Positions 43,301-52,880 of a stretch of DNA of 64,000 nt are shown here, piece by piece. Each line of letters starts with the position of its first letter. Within the stretch, counting starts at the first letter, position 1. The stretch is taken from positions 1-64,000 of the forward strand of contig NZ_JBITGZ010000036.1 of assembly GCF_044457565.1 (NCBI RefSeq). The letters run 5' to 3'. The stretch comes from Kitasatospora sp044457565. GTDB taxonomy: Bacteria > Actinomycetota > Actinomycetes > Streptomycetales > Streptomycetaceae. The notes under the pieces are model-generated. The model saw only the letters and a list, made by a program, of their open reading frames with translations, searched no databases and was not told the origin of the DNA. The position numbers were made by a program, and so were the translations under genes.

Positions 43301-43573
43301 GTGAGCATCGTCGTACTACTCGAACCCGAGCTCGTCCGCGCATCTGCGATGGGTGACACCACGGACTACGTCGAGGGCGTGCGTGCTGTACATGCGGCAC
43401 CGGCCGATCCCTCCGCGCCCGGGGAACCCGACGACTTCACGTTCTGCGGTATGGATACCGGACGGATGCGGAGGGACCCGTACCGGGCTCCTCGGCCCGG
43501 CGCGACGTGGTACCCACCCAAGTGGCAGGGGAAGGTGTGCTCGGCCTGTGACAGCGTCCTCCGCGCGTTCTGA
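43301..43573 (+). CDS. Small Cys-containing hypothetical protein
   Basis: A 90-residue reading from a GTG: SIVVLLEPELVRASAMGDTT, DDFTFCGMDTGRM and KWQGKVCSACDSVLRAF. FCGMD and CSAC could form a zinc site. It overlaps, on the opposite strand, the unusual C-terminal tail of the FMN reductase. Either this gene is real and the tail is artefactual or the reverse; codon use favours this one. Confidence 0.45.
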   Translation: MSIVVLLEPELVRASAMGDTTDYVEGVRAVHAAPADPSAPGEPDDFTFCGMDTGRMRRDPYRAPRPGATWYPPKWQGKVCSACDSVLRAF

Positions 43574-44266
43574 GGTCACACGCAATCCTGCGGGTCCAGG
43601 CGACCTGCTCGCCGCCGTCGAGCGGCACGTCGTCACCCTCGACGACTTCGGCTGAACCATCGACCGGCCCGGCGGCAGCTCACCGGCCGCACGGGCCTGC
43701 TCCAGTGCGGCCGACCACCAGGCCAGGTCGTCGAGTGCGACATCGAGTCCCGCGCTCGTCAGTGGGCTCGCAGGTCGGCCTGCGTCGTCGAACGCGTCGT
43801 TGACGAACGGGATCACGACCGTGTTGCGAAGCGGCACGGCCCCTGTCTCCACCATGATCTGGGCGAGGTGCTCGATCGCCCGTGTCCCGCCGCCGATGCC
43901 GGCGCTGTAGCCGACGACGGCGACCGGCTTGTTGCGGAACGCGTTGGATAGCCAGACCGAGTCGATGGCGTTCTTCAGGACACCCGGGAGGCTGTGGTTG
44001 TACTCGCCCGTCACGACGATGCAGGCATCCGCGTCCTTGATCTTCGCGTTCCACGCCTTCACGACCGGCTCGGAGTACGTCGGGTCGTGGATGTCGCCGA
44101 CGGTGCCGAAGTGCGCGGAGAAGAACGGCAACGGCCAGTTCCGCAGGTCCAGTACCTCGACCTCGAAGCGTTCGTGGGCGGCGGCGACGGACGCCACCCA
44201 GGGTGCCACCTTGTCGGCCGCTCTGGTCGGGCGAGTGGTTCCCACGATGATCTTCAGCTTGGACAT
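43316..44266 (-). CDS. NADPH-dependent FMN reductase with aberrant C-terminal extension
   Basis: The first about 190 residues are a flavodoxin-fold reductase: KLKIIVGTTRPTRAADKVAP (phosphate-binding loop for FMN), VVTGEYNHSLPGVLKNAIDS and VAVVGYSAGIGGGTRAIEHL. Family proteins end near ALEQARAAGELPPG. Here the frame runs on for about 120 Arg/Pro-rich residues, antisense to 43301-43573, so the natural stop was probably lost by a frameshift close to 43650. The ATG at 44266 follows GGAGGTGCAC, an ideal ribosome site. Confidence 0.75.
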   Translation of the reverse strand: MSKLKIIVGTTRPTRAADKVAPWVASVAAAHERFEVEVLDLRNWPLPFFSAHFGTVGDIHDPTYSEPVVKAWNAKIKDADACIVVTGEYNHSLPGVLKNAIDSVWLSNAFRNKPVAVVGYSAGIGGGTRAIEHLAQIMVETGAVPLRNTVVIPFVNDAFDDAGRPASPLTSAGLDVALDDLAWWSAALEQARAAGELPPGRSMVQPKSSRVTTCRSTAASRSPGPAGLRVTSERAEDAVTGRAHLPLPLGWVPRRAGPRSPVRVPPHPSGIHTAEREVVGFPGRGGIGRCRMYSTHALDVVRGVTHRRCADELGFE

Positions 44267-44541
44267 GTGCACCTCCATGCCGCGATCAACAGATCGAGCG
44301 CTCGTAGCCGATGGACTGTGGACATTGATCATTCAAGGTCGCCAACGGACCATCCGTCGTCGCGCCCCGGCCGACCGGCGGCACATCGCCGAACTCTCCC
44401 AGGGCGGCGAGACGGCGCTGGAGGCGGTTCGGGCTCGCCTCGCGCGATTCCTCGACCCGCACAAGTCGAGGAATCGCTTCTCCACGCGCTCAGCCCCCGA
44501 GGAACGCACAACCCTCGATGAACTGCAGTCGCGCGGTCGCG

Positions 44542-45037
44542 TCAACCGCTCCGATTACGACGAGAGGAGTCCGTACCCAGCGCCGGCGCCTCGTACGGCT
44601 GAAGGCCGCACGCTGAACGGCCGGTGTCGCGGGCGGCCGTGAGGCCCGGTCCCGCAACCAGGCGCAACCACGCTTCCGCGAGGGCGGCGTGGCCGGCCGG
44701 TGTCGGGTGTACGCCGTCCGCGGTCCAGTGCTCCGGTCCGGTCGTCGCGGCGAGCCCGGCGAACAGGCCGTCGGCGGCGAGCAGATGCGCGCGGTAGGTG
44801 CGGGCGAGCTCGCGCACTGCCTGGATCTTCGGGTCGAGGTCGGCCCGCCACTGCCTGCGGACGGCCTCATCGAGGATCACGTCCCCGCGGCCGGTCCGGG
44901 TGCCGAAGTCCCCATTCGCCCGCGATGCGCAGCGCATGGCCGTATCCGAGCGGCTGGTCGCTCTCCCGGCGCCCGCCGTCGGTGATCGAGTCGCCGGTGA
45001 ACATCACGGTGCTCCCCGGCCTGAGGGTGATGGTCAT
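44542..45037 (-). pseudogene. SGNH/GDSL hydrolase with internal deletion
   Basis: N-terminus: TITLRPGSTVMFTGDSITDG (block I with catalytic Ser) up to GHALRIAGEWG near 44920; then, in another frame, DVILDEAVRRQWRADLDPK, ELARTYRAHLLAADGLFAGL and TADGVHPTPAGHAALAEAW (block V with Asp-His). About 300 bp containing blocks II and III are absent. The ATG overlaps the stop of the upstream monooxygenase (ATGA), so it was the third gene of that operon. Confidence 0.7.
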
Positions 45038-46575
45038 GCGTGCTCCCCACGGTCGGCGGCACCGAACCAACGGTCCGCGGTCTGTTCGAACTGCGTGTGG
45101 TCGGGGTCGTAGGCGGTTGCCCAGGCGACCGTGCCGTCGGGCCGGACCAGCACGGAACGCAGTCCGAGGTCGTTTCGCGCCGGCCCGGCCGCATACCGGA
45201 TCCGGCTCTTCCGGCGCGTGGCCGGACCGTGCAGGGAGCGGTCGGCGGTGAGATCCAGTACGACGCCCCGTCCGTCCTGCATCAGATCTGCGAGGCGGGT
45301 ACCGTCCTCCAGACGGAGGTCCGGCGCGTCACGGCCGACCAGCGGGTGCTCGCTGCCCAGGTCGTAGCGGTTCGACGTCCCCGATGCCCTCGTGAACACG
45401 TAGGTCGTTCCGTCCCGGGTCCCGATGAGGTCACGGATGACTTGCTGGACCGCCTGGCTGTGCGCGTCCGGCGTCATGACCGCGGTCTGTGCGCGCGTCC
45501 AGTCCAGCGCGCCGGCGCCGATCGGATGGCGCTCCGGGGTGTAGGTGTCGAGAAGCCCGCCCGGGGCGTGACCGCGCACGGTCGCCGCGAGCTTCCACCC
45601 CAGGTTCATCGCGTCTCCGATACCGAGGTTGAGTCCCTGCGCTCCGAGGGGTGAGTGGATGTGCGCGGCATCACCCGCGAGCAGGATCCGTCCCTTTCGG
45701 TACGTCGTCGCCTGCATCGCCCGGTCGGTGAAGGTCGAGACGAGCCGGACCTCGCTCAGCGTCACGTCGGTGCCGGACACCCGGCGTAGAACCGTCTGGA
45801 GATGTTCGCGGGTCGGCCGCTGTGAGCGGTCGAAGGCGCCGCCATCGGGGTCCAGCATGCCGATGTAGTCCTTCGCCGGCGTCCGCAGGTACATGCCCGT
45901 CGGCGTCAGATGGAATCCGGGGCGCAGCTTCTCGGGATCGGCGACGGTGGCGAGCATGACGTAGCCGGTGAAGTGCGGTTCGCTGCCGACGAAGTCGAAG
46001 CCCGCGAGCCCGCGCACCGCGCTGCGGCCGCCATCGCAGCCGACGAGCCAGCGCGCCGTGTACTCGTGCTCACCGGCCCGCGCGACCACCCTCTCGTCGT
46101 CCTGGGTGATGCCCGAGACCGTGACGCCGCGTCTGACCTCCACACCGGCCTCGGCCGCCCGCTCGGACAGCACCGTCTCGACCGCTTCGAGGTTCGTCAT
46201 CACGCCCTCGGACGCCGGGCCGGGCAACCGGAACGGCAGGGCGGTGACATCGATGTCGGCCGGATCGAGCATCAGGCCGGCGAAGTGGCCCGCGCTTCGA
46301 GGGGGTTGCGGCTCGTCCCTGTCGGAGTCCACACCGGGGACGTCGGCGACGCCCGAGGCCATCAGCAGCGGGTGCAGCATGCCGCGGCGGTGGAACGCCG
46401 CGACCGACGCGGCTGACAGGCCCCGCATCCCGAGTGGGTCCGCCTTCCACGGGGAGCGGAGCTCCGGCTCCCGCTCCAGCACCAGGACGGAGCAGCCCGC
46501 CAGGCCGAGCTCACAGGCGAGGAACAGTCCCACCGGGCCGGCCCCCACGATCGCCACGTCGTACACGGCGCTCAC
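45034..46575 (-). CDS. FAD-dependent aromatic/polyketide hydroxylase
   Basis: A 513-residue class A flavin monooxygenase of the PgaE/RdmE kind. Motifs: VAIVGAGPVGLFLACELGLA, WLVGCDGGRSAVRGL (DG), ILLAGDAAHIHSPLGAQGLN and LGIGDAMNLGWKLAA (GD), and a C-terminal thioredoxin-like domain (LRSVLVRPDGTVAWATAY). These hydroxylate or oxidatively inactivate aromatic polyketides such as rifamycin- or anthracycline-type compounds. GTG start overlaps the upstream TetX-like stop. Downstream is the broken SGNH gene. Confidence 0.85.
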   Translation of the reverse strand: MSAVYDVAIVGAGPVGLFLACELGLAGCSVLVLEREPELRSPWKADPLGMRGLSAASVAAFHRRGMLHPLLMASGVADVPGVDSDRDEPQPPRSAGHFAGLMLDPADIDVTALPFRLPGPASEGVMTNLEAVETVLSERAAEAGVEVRRGVTVSGITQDDERVVARAGEHEYTARWLVGCDGGRSAVRGLAGFDFVGSEPHFTGYVMLATVADPEKLRPGFHLTPTGMYLRTPAKDYIGMLDPDGGAFDRSQRPTREHLQTVLRRVSGTDVTLSEVRLVSTFTDRAMQATTYRKGRILLAGDAAHIHSPLGAQGLNLGIGDAMNLGWKLAATVRGHAPGGLLDTYTPERHPIGAGALDWTRAQTAVMTPDAHSQAVQQVIRDLIGTRDGTTYVFTRASGTSNRYDLGSEHPLVGRDAPDLRLEDGTRLADLMQDGRGVVLDLTADRSLHGPATRRKSRIRYAAGPARNDLGLRSVLVRPDGTVAWATAYDPDHTQFEQTADRWFGAADRGEHA

Positions 46576-47699
46576 CGGCCCTGCTCGTTGATCATGTTGA
46601 CCAGGCCCTGAGCCGTGTTGCCCTCGGAGTCGATGCCCTGGAGCTCGGCGCCGCCGAACATGACCTCCTCGGTGGGGCGCAGGAACATGGCCTCCTCGTA
46701 CGCGCCGAGCGCGGCCTCGACGTCGTCGGGGTGCACGGCGAGGGCCTTGCCGAGTTCGGCGCCGTCGAGCATGGCCAGGTTGGCACCCTCGCCGTTCGGG
46801 GCCGCGAGGTGGGCGGCGTCGCCGAGCAGGGTAACGCCCGGCACCCGGTCCCACCGGAGCCCGGTCGGCAGGGCGTAGTGGGGGCGCAGTACCGGTGGGG
46901 TGTCGGTGTCGGTGATCAGCGCGGTGAGTTCCGGCGCCCAGCCCCCGAATTCCTGCGCGATCCGTGCGGTGGCCGTGGCGGAATCGGTGAAGTCGATGGC
47001 GGCGAACCAGTCCCGCTCCCGGGTGAGTTGCGCGTAGGTGTGCACGGTGGCGCCGCTCTCCCGGTGGGCGAAGATCTCCTTGCCCGGCGAGGGCGCGATC
47101 ATCGACCCGCCGCCGACCGCCTTCGCGGCAGCGGCGTGACGAGTGTCGGCCTCGAAGAGGTAGGTCTCGACGAACGAGGTGCCGGCGTACTCGGGGGTGG
47201 CGTCGCACAGCAGCGAGCGGACCCGTGACCACGCGCCGTCCGCGCCGACCAGCAGGCTCGTGACCACGGTGCACCCGCAGGCGAACGTCACCTCGTGGCT
47301 GCCCTTTCCGAGCGCACGGACGCCGCTGGCCTTGTGGTCCCACCGGACGGTGCCGTCCGGGAGCGAGTCGTGCAGTATCCGTCGCAGCTCCCCGCGCATC
47401 ACCTCGGGGCGGCCGCCGCCGTCGTCGGCCCTGTCCATCAGGACGGTCCCGTCCGTGTCGAGGACCCGCATCGTCTGGCGCCCCTCGACGACGATCGCGT
47501 GGAACTCGTCCATCAGATCCGCCGCCTGGAGGGCGAGCTGCCCGTTGTAGTCGTGGATGTCGAGCATTCCGCCCTGCTTGCGCGCGGCCGGGGAGGGATC
47601 GGCCTCGTAGACCCTGGACGGGATGCCGTTGACGTGCAGGACGCGGGCCAGGACGAGCCCGCCGAGTCCGGCGCCGATGATCGTGACAGGGCTGTTCAT
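46572..47699 (-). CDS. TetX-like FAD-dependent monooxygenase
   Basis: A 375-residue flavoprotein, paralogous to the enzyme at 24386-25501: VTIIGAGLGGLVLARVLHVN, RKQGGMLDIHDYNGQLAL, LLVGADGAWSRVRSLL and LLGDAAHLAAPNGEGANLAM. First gene of a three-gene minus-strand operon; its ATG is preceded by TGAGGAGCCGGC. The shared upstream region with the divergent SARP regulator contains three 11-bp-spaced repeats. Probably modifies an aromatic antibiotic or intermediate; resistance by inactivation is equally possible. Confidence 0.85.
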   Translation of the reverse strand: MNSPVTIIGAGLGGLVLARVLHVNGIPSRVYEADPSPAARKQGGMLDIHDYNGQLALQAADLMDEFHAIVVEGRQTMRVLDTDGTVLMDRADDGGGRPEVMRGELRRILHDSLPDGTVRWDHKASGVRALGKGSHEVTFACGCTVVTSLLVGADGAWSRVRSLLCDATPEYAGTSFVETYLFEADTRHAAAAKAVGGGSMIAPSPGKEIFAHRESGATVHTYAQLTRERDWFAAIDFTDSATATARIAQEFGGWAPELTALITDTDTPPVLRPHYALPTGLRWDRVPGVTLLGDAAHLAAPNGEGANLAMLDGAELGKALAVHPDDVEAALGAYEEAMFLRPTEEVMFGGAELQGIDSEGNTAQGLVNMINEQGR

Positions 47700-47787
47700 G
47701 ATGCCGGCTCCTCAAGGGATCGGACCGACCGGCCAAGTGCGGTCGGTCACCTGCGGAAAGGCAGGCACTCGAACGGTGACGCGGGCC

Positions 47788-47820
47788 GCTCACACGGGGC
47801 TCACACGGCGCTGACGCGCT
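47788..47820. promoter_or_regulatory. SARP-type direct repeats
   Basis: Three units begin at 47788, 47799 and 47810: GCTCACACGGG, GCTCACACGGC, GCTGACGCGCT. The period is exactly 11 bp, one helical turn, as for SARP regulators (heptamer plus 4-bp spacer). On the minus strand they read GTGTGAGC-like repeats pointing toward the monooxygenase operon. They are 73 bp before the regulator's ATG and 89 bp before that of the operon. Confidence 0.6.
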
Positions 47821-47892
47821 CGTACCGACGGCCGGAAGCCAGGTCGGCGCACCGATTTGGGGCCTCCCGCTCGCGTACGGGAGGATCGGGGA

Positions 47893-50800
47893 ATGGACGG
47901 CGATACGCGGCTTCGCATCACGCTGCTCAGCGGGTTCCAGGCGGCTCGCGGTAACGCCGTCCTGCCCGTCGCGGGGGCGCGGCTGCAGGCTCTGGTCATA
48001 CGGCTGGCCCTCGCCGGCGGTCGCCCGGTCTCACAGGGCGCGTTGGCCGACGCGATCTGGGCCGAAAAGCCGCCGGCCGACCCCGCCCACGCCCTGCAGG
48101 CCCTCGTCTCACGGCTGCGCCGGACCCTGGGCTCGGCCGGTTACGTCACGCAGGCCACGGGCGGCTACCGGCTGGACGTGGCCGCGTCCGATGTGGACGC
48201 GCTGCGGTTCGAGCGGCTCGCCGCCGTCGGCCGGGACCGCCTGCGCGCCGGCGACCGTCATGCCGCGGCAGCCGTGCTCGGCGAGGCCGTGGCACTGTGG
48301 GGCGATCACCCGGGCACCGAGCCGACGGCCGTCGCCCCGGTGGCACCCGTCGTCGCGACCGGGCTGGCCCACACCTCGGTCGAGGCTGTGGTCGGCCTCG
48401 CCGACGCCGAGGTGTCCCTGGGCCGTGCCGATGCCGCCGCCGCCCGGCTGACCGCACTTCTCGCCGACCACCCCGTCCATGAGCGGGCGGCCGCGCTGCT
48501 GCTGGACGCGCTCGCAGCCCAGGGCCGCCGGGCCGAAGCACTGGCCCAGTACGAGCAGGTCCGCGAGACCCTGGCCGCCGAACTCGGCACCGACCCGGGC
48601 GCCGCCTTGCGCGACCGCCACGCGCGCCTGCTGCGCGCCGAGCAGCCGGCCCCGGCCGCCGGCCCCTCGCGGACCGCGGCCGACCACCTGCCCGCGCCGC
48701 TGACCGGTTTCGTCGGGCGCCGTGACGACCTCGCCCGGATCGACGCGCTGCTCGCTGCGGGCCGTCTGGTCACCGTGATCGGTCCCGGTGGTGCCGGCAA
48801 GACCCGGCTCGCCGTCGAGGCCGCCCGCCGCCGGAGCCAGGCGTACCGCGACGGAGCCTGGATGATCGACCTCGGCTCGGTCACCGAGCCTGCCAAGCTG
48901 GGCGTGACCCTGCTCGCCGGGACCGGGCTGCGTGGCGGCGCGATCGAGGCCCGGACCCGGGGCGAGGGCGACGAAGTGGACGTACTCGTCGGCCGGCTCG
49001 GTGGCCGGGAGAGCCTGCTGCTCATGGACAACTGCGAGCACCTGATCGACGCCGTGGCCCACCTGGTCACGGCGCTGCTTTCGCGTTGCCCCGGGCTCAG
49101 CGTCCTGGCCACCAGCCGCGAGCCCCTCGCGGTCGACGGCGAGGCACTGGTGCCGCTCGGCCCGCTCACGCTGCCCGGCCCCGGCGACGATGTCGAGCAG
49201 GCCCGGAGGGCGGAGGCCGTACGCCTGTTCGCCGAGCGGGCCGCAGCCGTGTGCCCCGGCTTCGAGGTCAACGAGGCGACGCTGCCCGAGATCCGGCAGG
49301 TGGTGCGCGGCCTGGACGGGATGCCGCTGGCCCTCGAACTGGCCGCGGCCCGGCTGCGGACGCTGTCGCTGCCCGAGCTAGCCGACGGGCTGTCCGACCG
49401 GTTCCGGCTACTCACCACCGGCAGCCGGACCGCGCTGCCCCGTCATCGGACCCTCGGCGCGGTCATCGCCTGGAGCTGGGACCTGCTCAGCGAGCACGAA
49501 CGCATGGTCGCCGATCGCGTCTCGGTCCTGCCCGGCGGTGTCACCTCGGCCTCGGCCACCGCCGTCTGCGCGGGTACGGCGGTGCCCGCCTCGGACGTCC
49601 CCGACCTGCTCGCGGCCCTGGTCGACCGGTCGCTACTGCAGCTCGCGCCCGAGCCGGGCCGCTACCGGATGCTGGAGACACTTCGGGAGTACGGCACAGA
49701 GCGGCTGGCCGGCACGAACGACCTCGGCGCCGTCCGTGACCTGGCCGCCGGACACTTCGCCGGTCTGATGGCCCGCTACGACCCCCAGCTGCGCGGGCCC
49801 GCTCAGTCGGCAGCGGTGCGTGTGATCGGCGCCGAGTACGACAACACGCTCGCCGCCCTGCGCCGGCGATGCGACACCAACGACGCCCCCGGCGCTCTCT
49901 CGCTCGCCCTGGATCTGACCTGGTACTGGCAGATGCTGGGCCGGACCTCCGACGCGGCCCACTGGCTGGGCCAGGCGCTGGCGGTGCCCGGTAGCGGGCC
50001 GACGCCCGAGCGCGACTGCGCGCACGCGATATACCTGCTCAACCGGGGCGACACCCGGCCGGTCACGGCGACCGGGGAGGCCACGGACGCCCGGGCCGGG
50101 ATCCTCGAACTGGCCGACCGGCTGCTCGCATATCCGGAGCTGCCCGGCCCGTACGGCGCGCTCGCCGCGCTCCCTCTCGCCTTCCTACAGGCGGAGAGGA
50201 CACAGGGACAGAAGACCACACCCGCGATCATCGAGCGGCTGGCCGACGGCGACGACGTGTGGCTGGCCGGGCTGGCCCGCATCTTCCGCGCCCAGTTCAC
50301 CGAGAACGCGGGCGAACTCGACCGAACGCGCACCGATGTGGAGGCGGCCCTGGCCTGCTTCCGGCAAGTCGGCGACTGCTGGGGCCAGTCCGAGGCCCTG
50401 CCGCTGCGTGCCCGGCTACGGCAGTACGACGGCGACCTCGACGGCGCGCTCGCCGACCTGCGCGAGGCCCGGTCACTGGCAGACGAGTTCGGCACGCTCA
50501 GCCTCGCCGACACGGTCTTCGGCGACCTGCGCTGGATCGACCTGCACATACGACGCGGGGACACCGACCTGGTGATCGCGTTGATCGACTCGGCCCGGCA
50601 GCGGGCGCTGCGCACGCGAGCTCCGGCGATGCGGCTCCTGGTCGACGCGTGGGAGGCCGGCTTCCGGGTGCGGCTAGGCGAGCTGGAACGGGCGCGGGAA
50701 CTCCTCGACACAGCCGAAAGGGACCTCCCCGACGACATCCCCTTCCCCGGGGACCACGCACGGACGCTCATCGGCACCGCACGCGCCTCGTTCCGACTGC

Positions 50801-51150
50801 GGACGGGCGACCCGACTGGCGCGCAGCAGGCGCTGACGACGGCCCACGCGGCGGCACTGCGGACCCGGGACCTGCCCATCCTGGCCGTCGTGGCGGTCCA
50901 TACGGCCGCCCTCGCCGACGCACTCGAACTGCATCACCAAGCCGCGGTCCGGCTCGGCGTAGCCTCTCGCCTGCGCGGCACGCACGACCGCACCGACCCG
51001 CAGGTGCGCGACCTCACCCGCAGCGCACGGGCCGCGCTGGGCGCAGACTCCTTCGCCGCAGCGTACGGAAAGGGCTGGGAGCTGGACCACAGGACGGCCG
51101 TGACCGAGGCCGACCCCGCCCGGCTGTCCCGGGACCAGCGGACGCGCTGA
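47893..51150 (+). CDS. Large SARP/AfsR-type regulator (BTAD-NB-ARC-TPR)
   Basis: A 1085-residue activator. Residues 1-100: OmpR-like winged helix (ITLLSGFQAARGNAVLPVAG, RPVSQGALADAIWAEKPP, ALQALVSRLRRTLG); 100-250: bacterial transcriptional activator domain (AQYEQVRETLAAELGTDPGA); about 270-550: ATPase with FVGRRDDLARID, VTVIGPGGAGKTRLAVEAAR (Walker A), SLLLMDNCEHLID (Walker B) and LPLALELAAARL; the rest helical repeats. The ATG at 47893 follows GGGAGGATCGGGGA. It is divergent from a flavin-monooxygenase operon with SARP-type repeats between, so it very likely activates that operon. Confidence 0.9.
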   Translation: MDGDTRLRITLLSGFQAARGNAVLPVAGARLQALVIRLALAGGRPVSQGALADAIWAEKPPADPAHALQALVSRLRRTLGSAGYVTQATGGYRLDVAASDVDALRFERLAAVGRDRLRAGDRHAAAAVLGEAVALWGDHPGTEPTAVAPVAPVVATGLAHTSVEAVVGLADAEVSLGRADAAAARLTALLADHPVHERAAALLLDALAAQGRRAEALAQYEQVRETLAAELGTDPGAALRDRHARLLRAEQPAPAAGPSRTAADHLPAPLTGFVGRRDDLARIDALLAAGRLVTVIGPGGAGKTRLAVEAARRRSQAYRDGAWMIDLGSVTEPAKLGVTLLAGTGLRGGAIEARTRGEGDEVDVLVGRLGGRESLLLMDNCEHLIDAVAHLVTALLSRCPGLSVLATSREPLAVDGEALVPLGPLTLPGPGDDVEQARRAEAVRLFAERAAAVCPGFEVNEATLPEIRQVVRGLDGMPLALELAAARLRTLSLPELADGLSDRFRLLTTGSRTALPRHRTLGAVIAWSWDLLSEHERMVADRVSVLPGGVTSASATAVCAGTAVPASDVPDLLAALVDRSLLQLAPEPGRYRMLETLREYGTERLAGTNDLGAVRDLAAGHFAGLMARYDPQLRGPAQSAAVRVIGAEYDNTLAALRRRCDTNDAPGALSLALDLTWYWQMLGRTSDAAHWLGQALAVPGSGPTPERDCAHAIYLLNRGDTRPVTATGEATDARAGILELADRLLAYPELPGPYGALAALPLAFLQAERTQGQKTTPAIIERLADGDDVWLAGLARIFRAQFTENAGELDRTRTDVEAALACFRQVGDCWGQSEALPLRARLRQYDGDLDGALADLREARSLADEFGTLSLADTVFGDLRWIDLHIRRGDTDLVIALIDSARQRALRTRAPAMRLLVDAWEAGFRVRLGELERARELLDTAERDLPDDIPFPGDHARTLIGTARASFRLRTGDPTGAQQALTTAHAAALRTRDLPILAVVAVHTAALADALELHHQAAVRLGVASRLRGTHDRTDPQVRDLTRSARAALGADSFAAAYGKGWELDHRTAVTEADPARLSRDQRTR

Positions 51151-51418
51151 TCCGCAACCAGCCACCCGGCCGGGTAAGCGACGTCGCGACCGGCGGCCCG
51201 CCCCGGTGGCGCCTCAGAAAGCGCACCGGCTGCCGCGGCGGGCCAGCCACTCGCTCGTGGTTGACTCCGATACCGAGACACGGGCAGGGCTGGACGGCCC
51301 TGCCCCAGCCCGGGGTGCCGTGAGCAGAAGGCCGGAGCAGATGTCTGGGCCTGACGGGCCGTCCCGGCCTGGCGACGCCTCCGAACCTCCTTCTGAAATG
51401 ATCAGTCAGACGGTGCGG

Positions 51419-52880
51419 CTATCGGACAACTACAGGGTCGGGGATGCGGGGTTTGCCCTCTCCCGCCGCGTTCCAGGTGCAGACGAAGGCGACGTAGTGG
51501 TGTCCGGGGGTGAGTCCTTCCACGCGGGCCGAGTGTGTGGAGGGGTCGTAGCCGTGGATGGTGGACCACACGAGGGGGGTGTCCTGGTCGTACACCCACA
51601 GGGCGTAGCGGGTGATGGTGTCGGCGTGGGGGCCTGTGGCCGGGGTCCAGGTGACGTTGATGGCGCCCACGTCGGGTGTCACGGTGACGGTTTCCGGCGG
51701 CGCGGCGGTGGTGGGGTGTGCGGTGCCGCCGACGGGCGGCGACCAGTCGGATCTCCGGTCGGCCGTGTTCCCGGCGACGGCTCGTACACGGACTTGGTAG
51801 GTGTGGCCTTCGTTGGGCTGGCCGTTGAACTGCCAGGAGAGGTCGAACCGGTTGGTTGGGGTGGAGGACGGCTGCCAGGCGGCGTTGGGGTCGCCGGTGG
51901 TTGTCGCGCCACTCGATGTCGTAGGAGTGCGTGCCGAGGATCTTCGACCGGGTGACGGTGACTCCCTGCTGGGTGCCGTCGAACTGCAGGTTGGCCGGGG
52001 TGACGATGCTGAAGGGCAGCAGCGCCGCCGGTTCTCGCGGGTCTTCGCCGCCGATGCCGAACGAGCGGTGCAGCGTGCTGCCGAACGCGCGGGCGATGCG
52101 GTACTCGCCCAAGGCGTTGGGGTGCAGTCCGTCGTACGTCGACTCGCAGGTGCTGGCGGCTGGATCGCAGCCGTAGGCGGCGTCGATGTCGGCCAGCGCG
52201 ACCGGGGAGGTGACGGTGCTCCAGGTGGGGAGCGCCGCGGCGAGGGCCTCGTTGTAGTCGGTGGTGCGCTGCGGCAGTTGCGGGTTGGCGCGCTGCCCAG
52301 GGTGGTGCGGTGGGGGACGTTGCCCACGACGAGTTGGACCGCGTTCACGGCAGTCGACCGGGACACGATCGCCAGACCGGTGCGCCGCTGTCCGGGGTCC
52401 ATCCAGTAGATGTTGATGACGTACCCTCGATCCGCGCTATCGATCTGGTACACGAATTCGTGGATGCCGGGGTTGGGAAAGACGCGGTCGGTCTGAGTGG
52501 CACATGGAGATGGCTCGTTGCCGGCCTCCTGCAGAGCCAATACCCACATCCCTGTCGTTTAGGGCTGCTCTGACGGCGGTATGCCAACGCGACTCGCGTT
52601 GGCCATTGGTCCAGTCGCTCTGGCCCCGCATGTTCAACTGGGCCACCGCCCCGTTCATCGCGGGGACGGCGTAGGCGGGCGCGGCCACCGGGCCCGCGAG
52701 GGTGAGGGTGGTGGCGAGCGCGAGTATCGCGCAGACCGCGGACCAGCCTCGCAGGCGCCCGCCCCACGCTCGGCCTCGGCGGGGGACAACGCTGCCCTGC
52801 CGCCCGGGGTCTTCCCTCTCCCGAGGGCCTGTGTCGCCCTCGCGACGGAGTAGGAGCGGAGCCCTGTAAGGCCCAGCCAC
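51419..52880 (-). pseudogene. Broken chimera: EEP nuclease N-terminus, SGNH hydrolase and FN3 domains
   Basis: In successive frames: signal peptide (SAVCAILALATTLTLAGPVA), then AVAQLNMRGQSDWTNGQR and WVLALQEAGNEPS, VFPNPGIHEFVYQID (CdtB-like endonuclease/exonuclease/phosphatase start); after about 52350, VNAVQLVVGNVPHRTTLG and, shifted near 52290, QLPQRTTDYNEALAAALP and YDGLHPNALGEYRIARAFG (SGNH block V with Asp-x-x-His); a further shift near 51895 leads to fibronectin type III modules (TVTVTPDVGAINVTWTPATG, THSARVEGLTPGHHYVAFV). The exported protein cannot be made intact: at least three frameshifts and a fusion are present. Confidence 0.6.
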
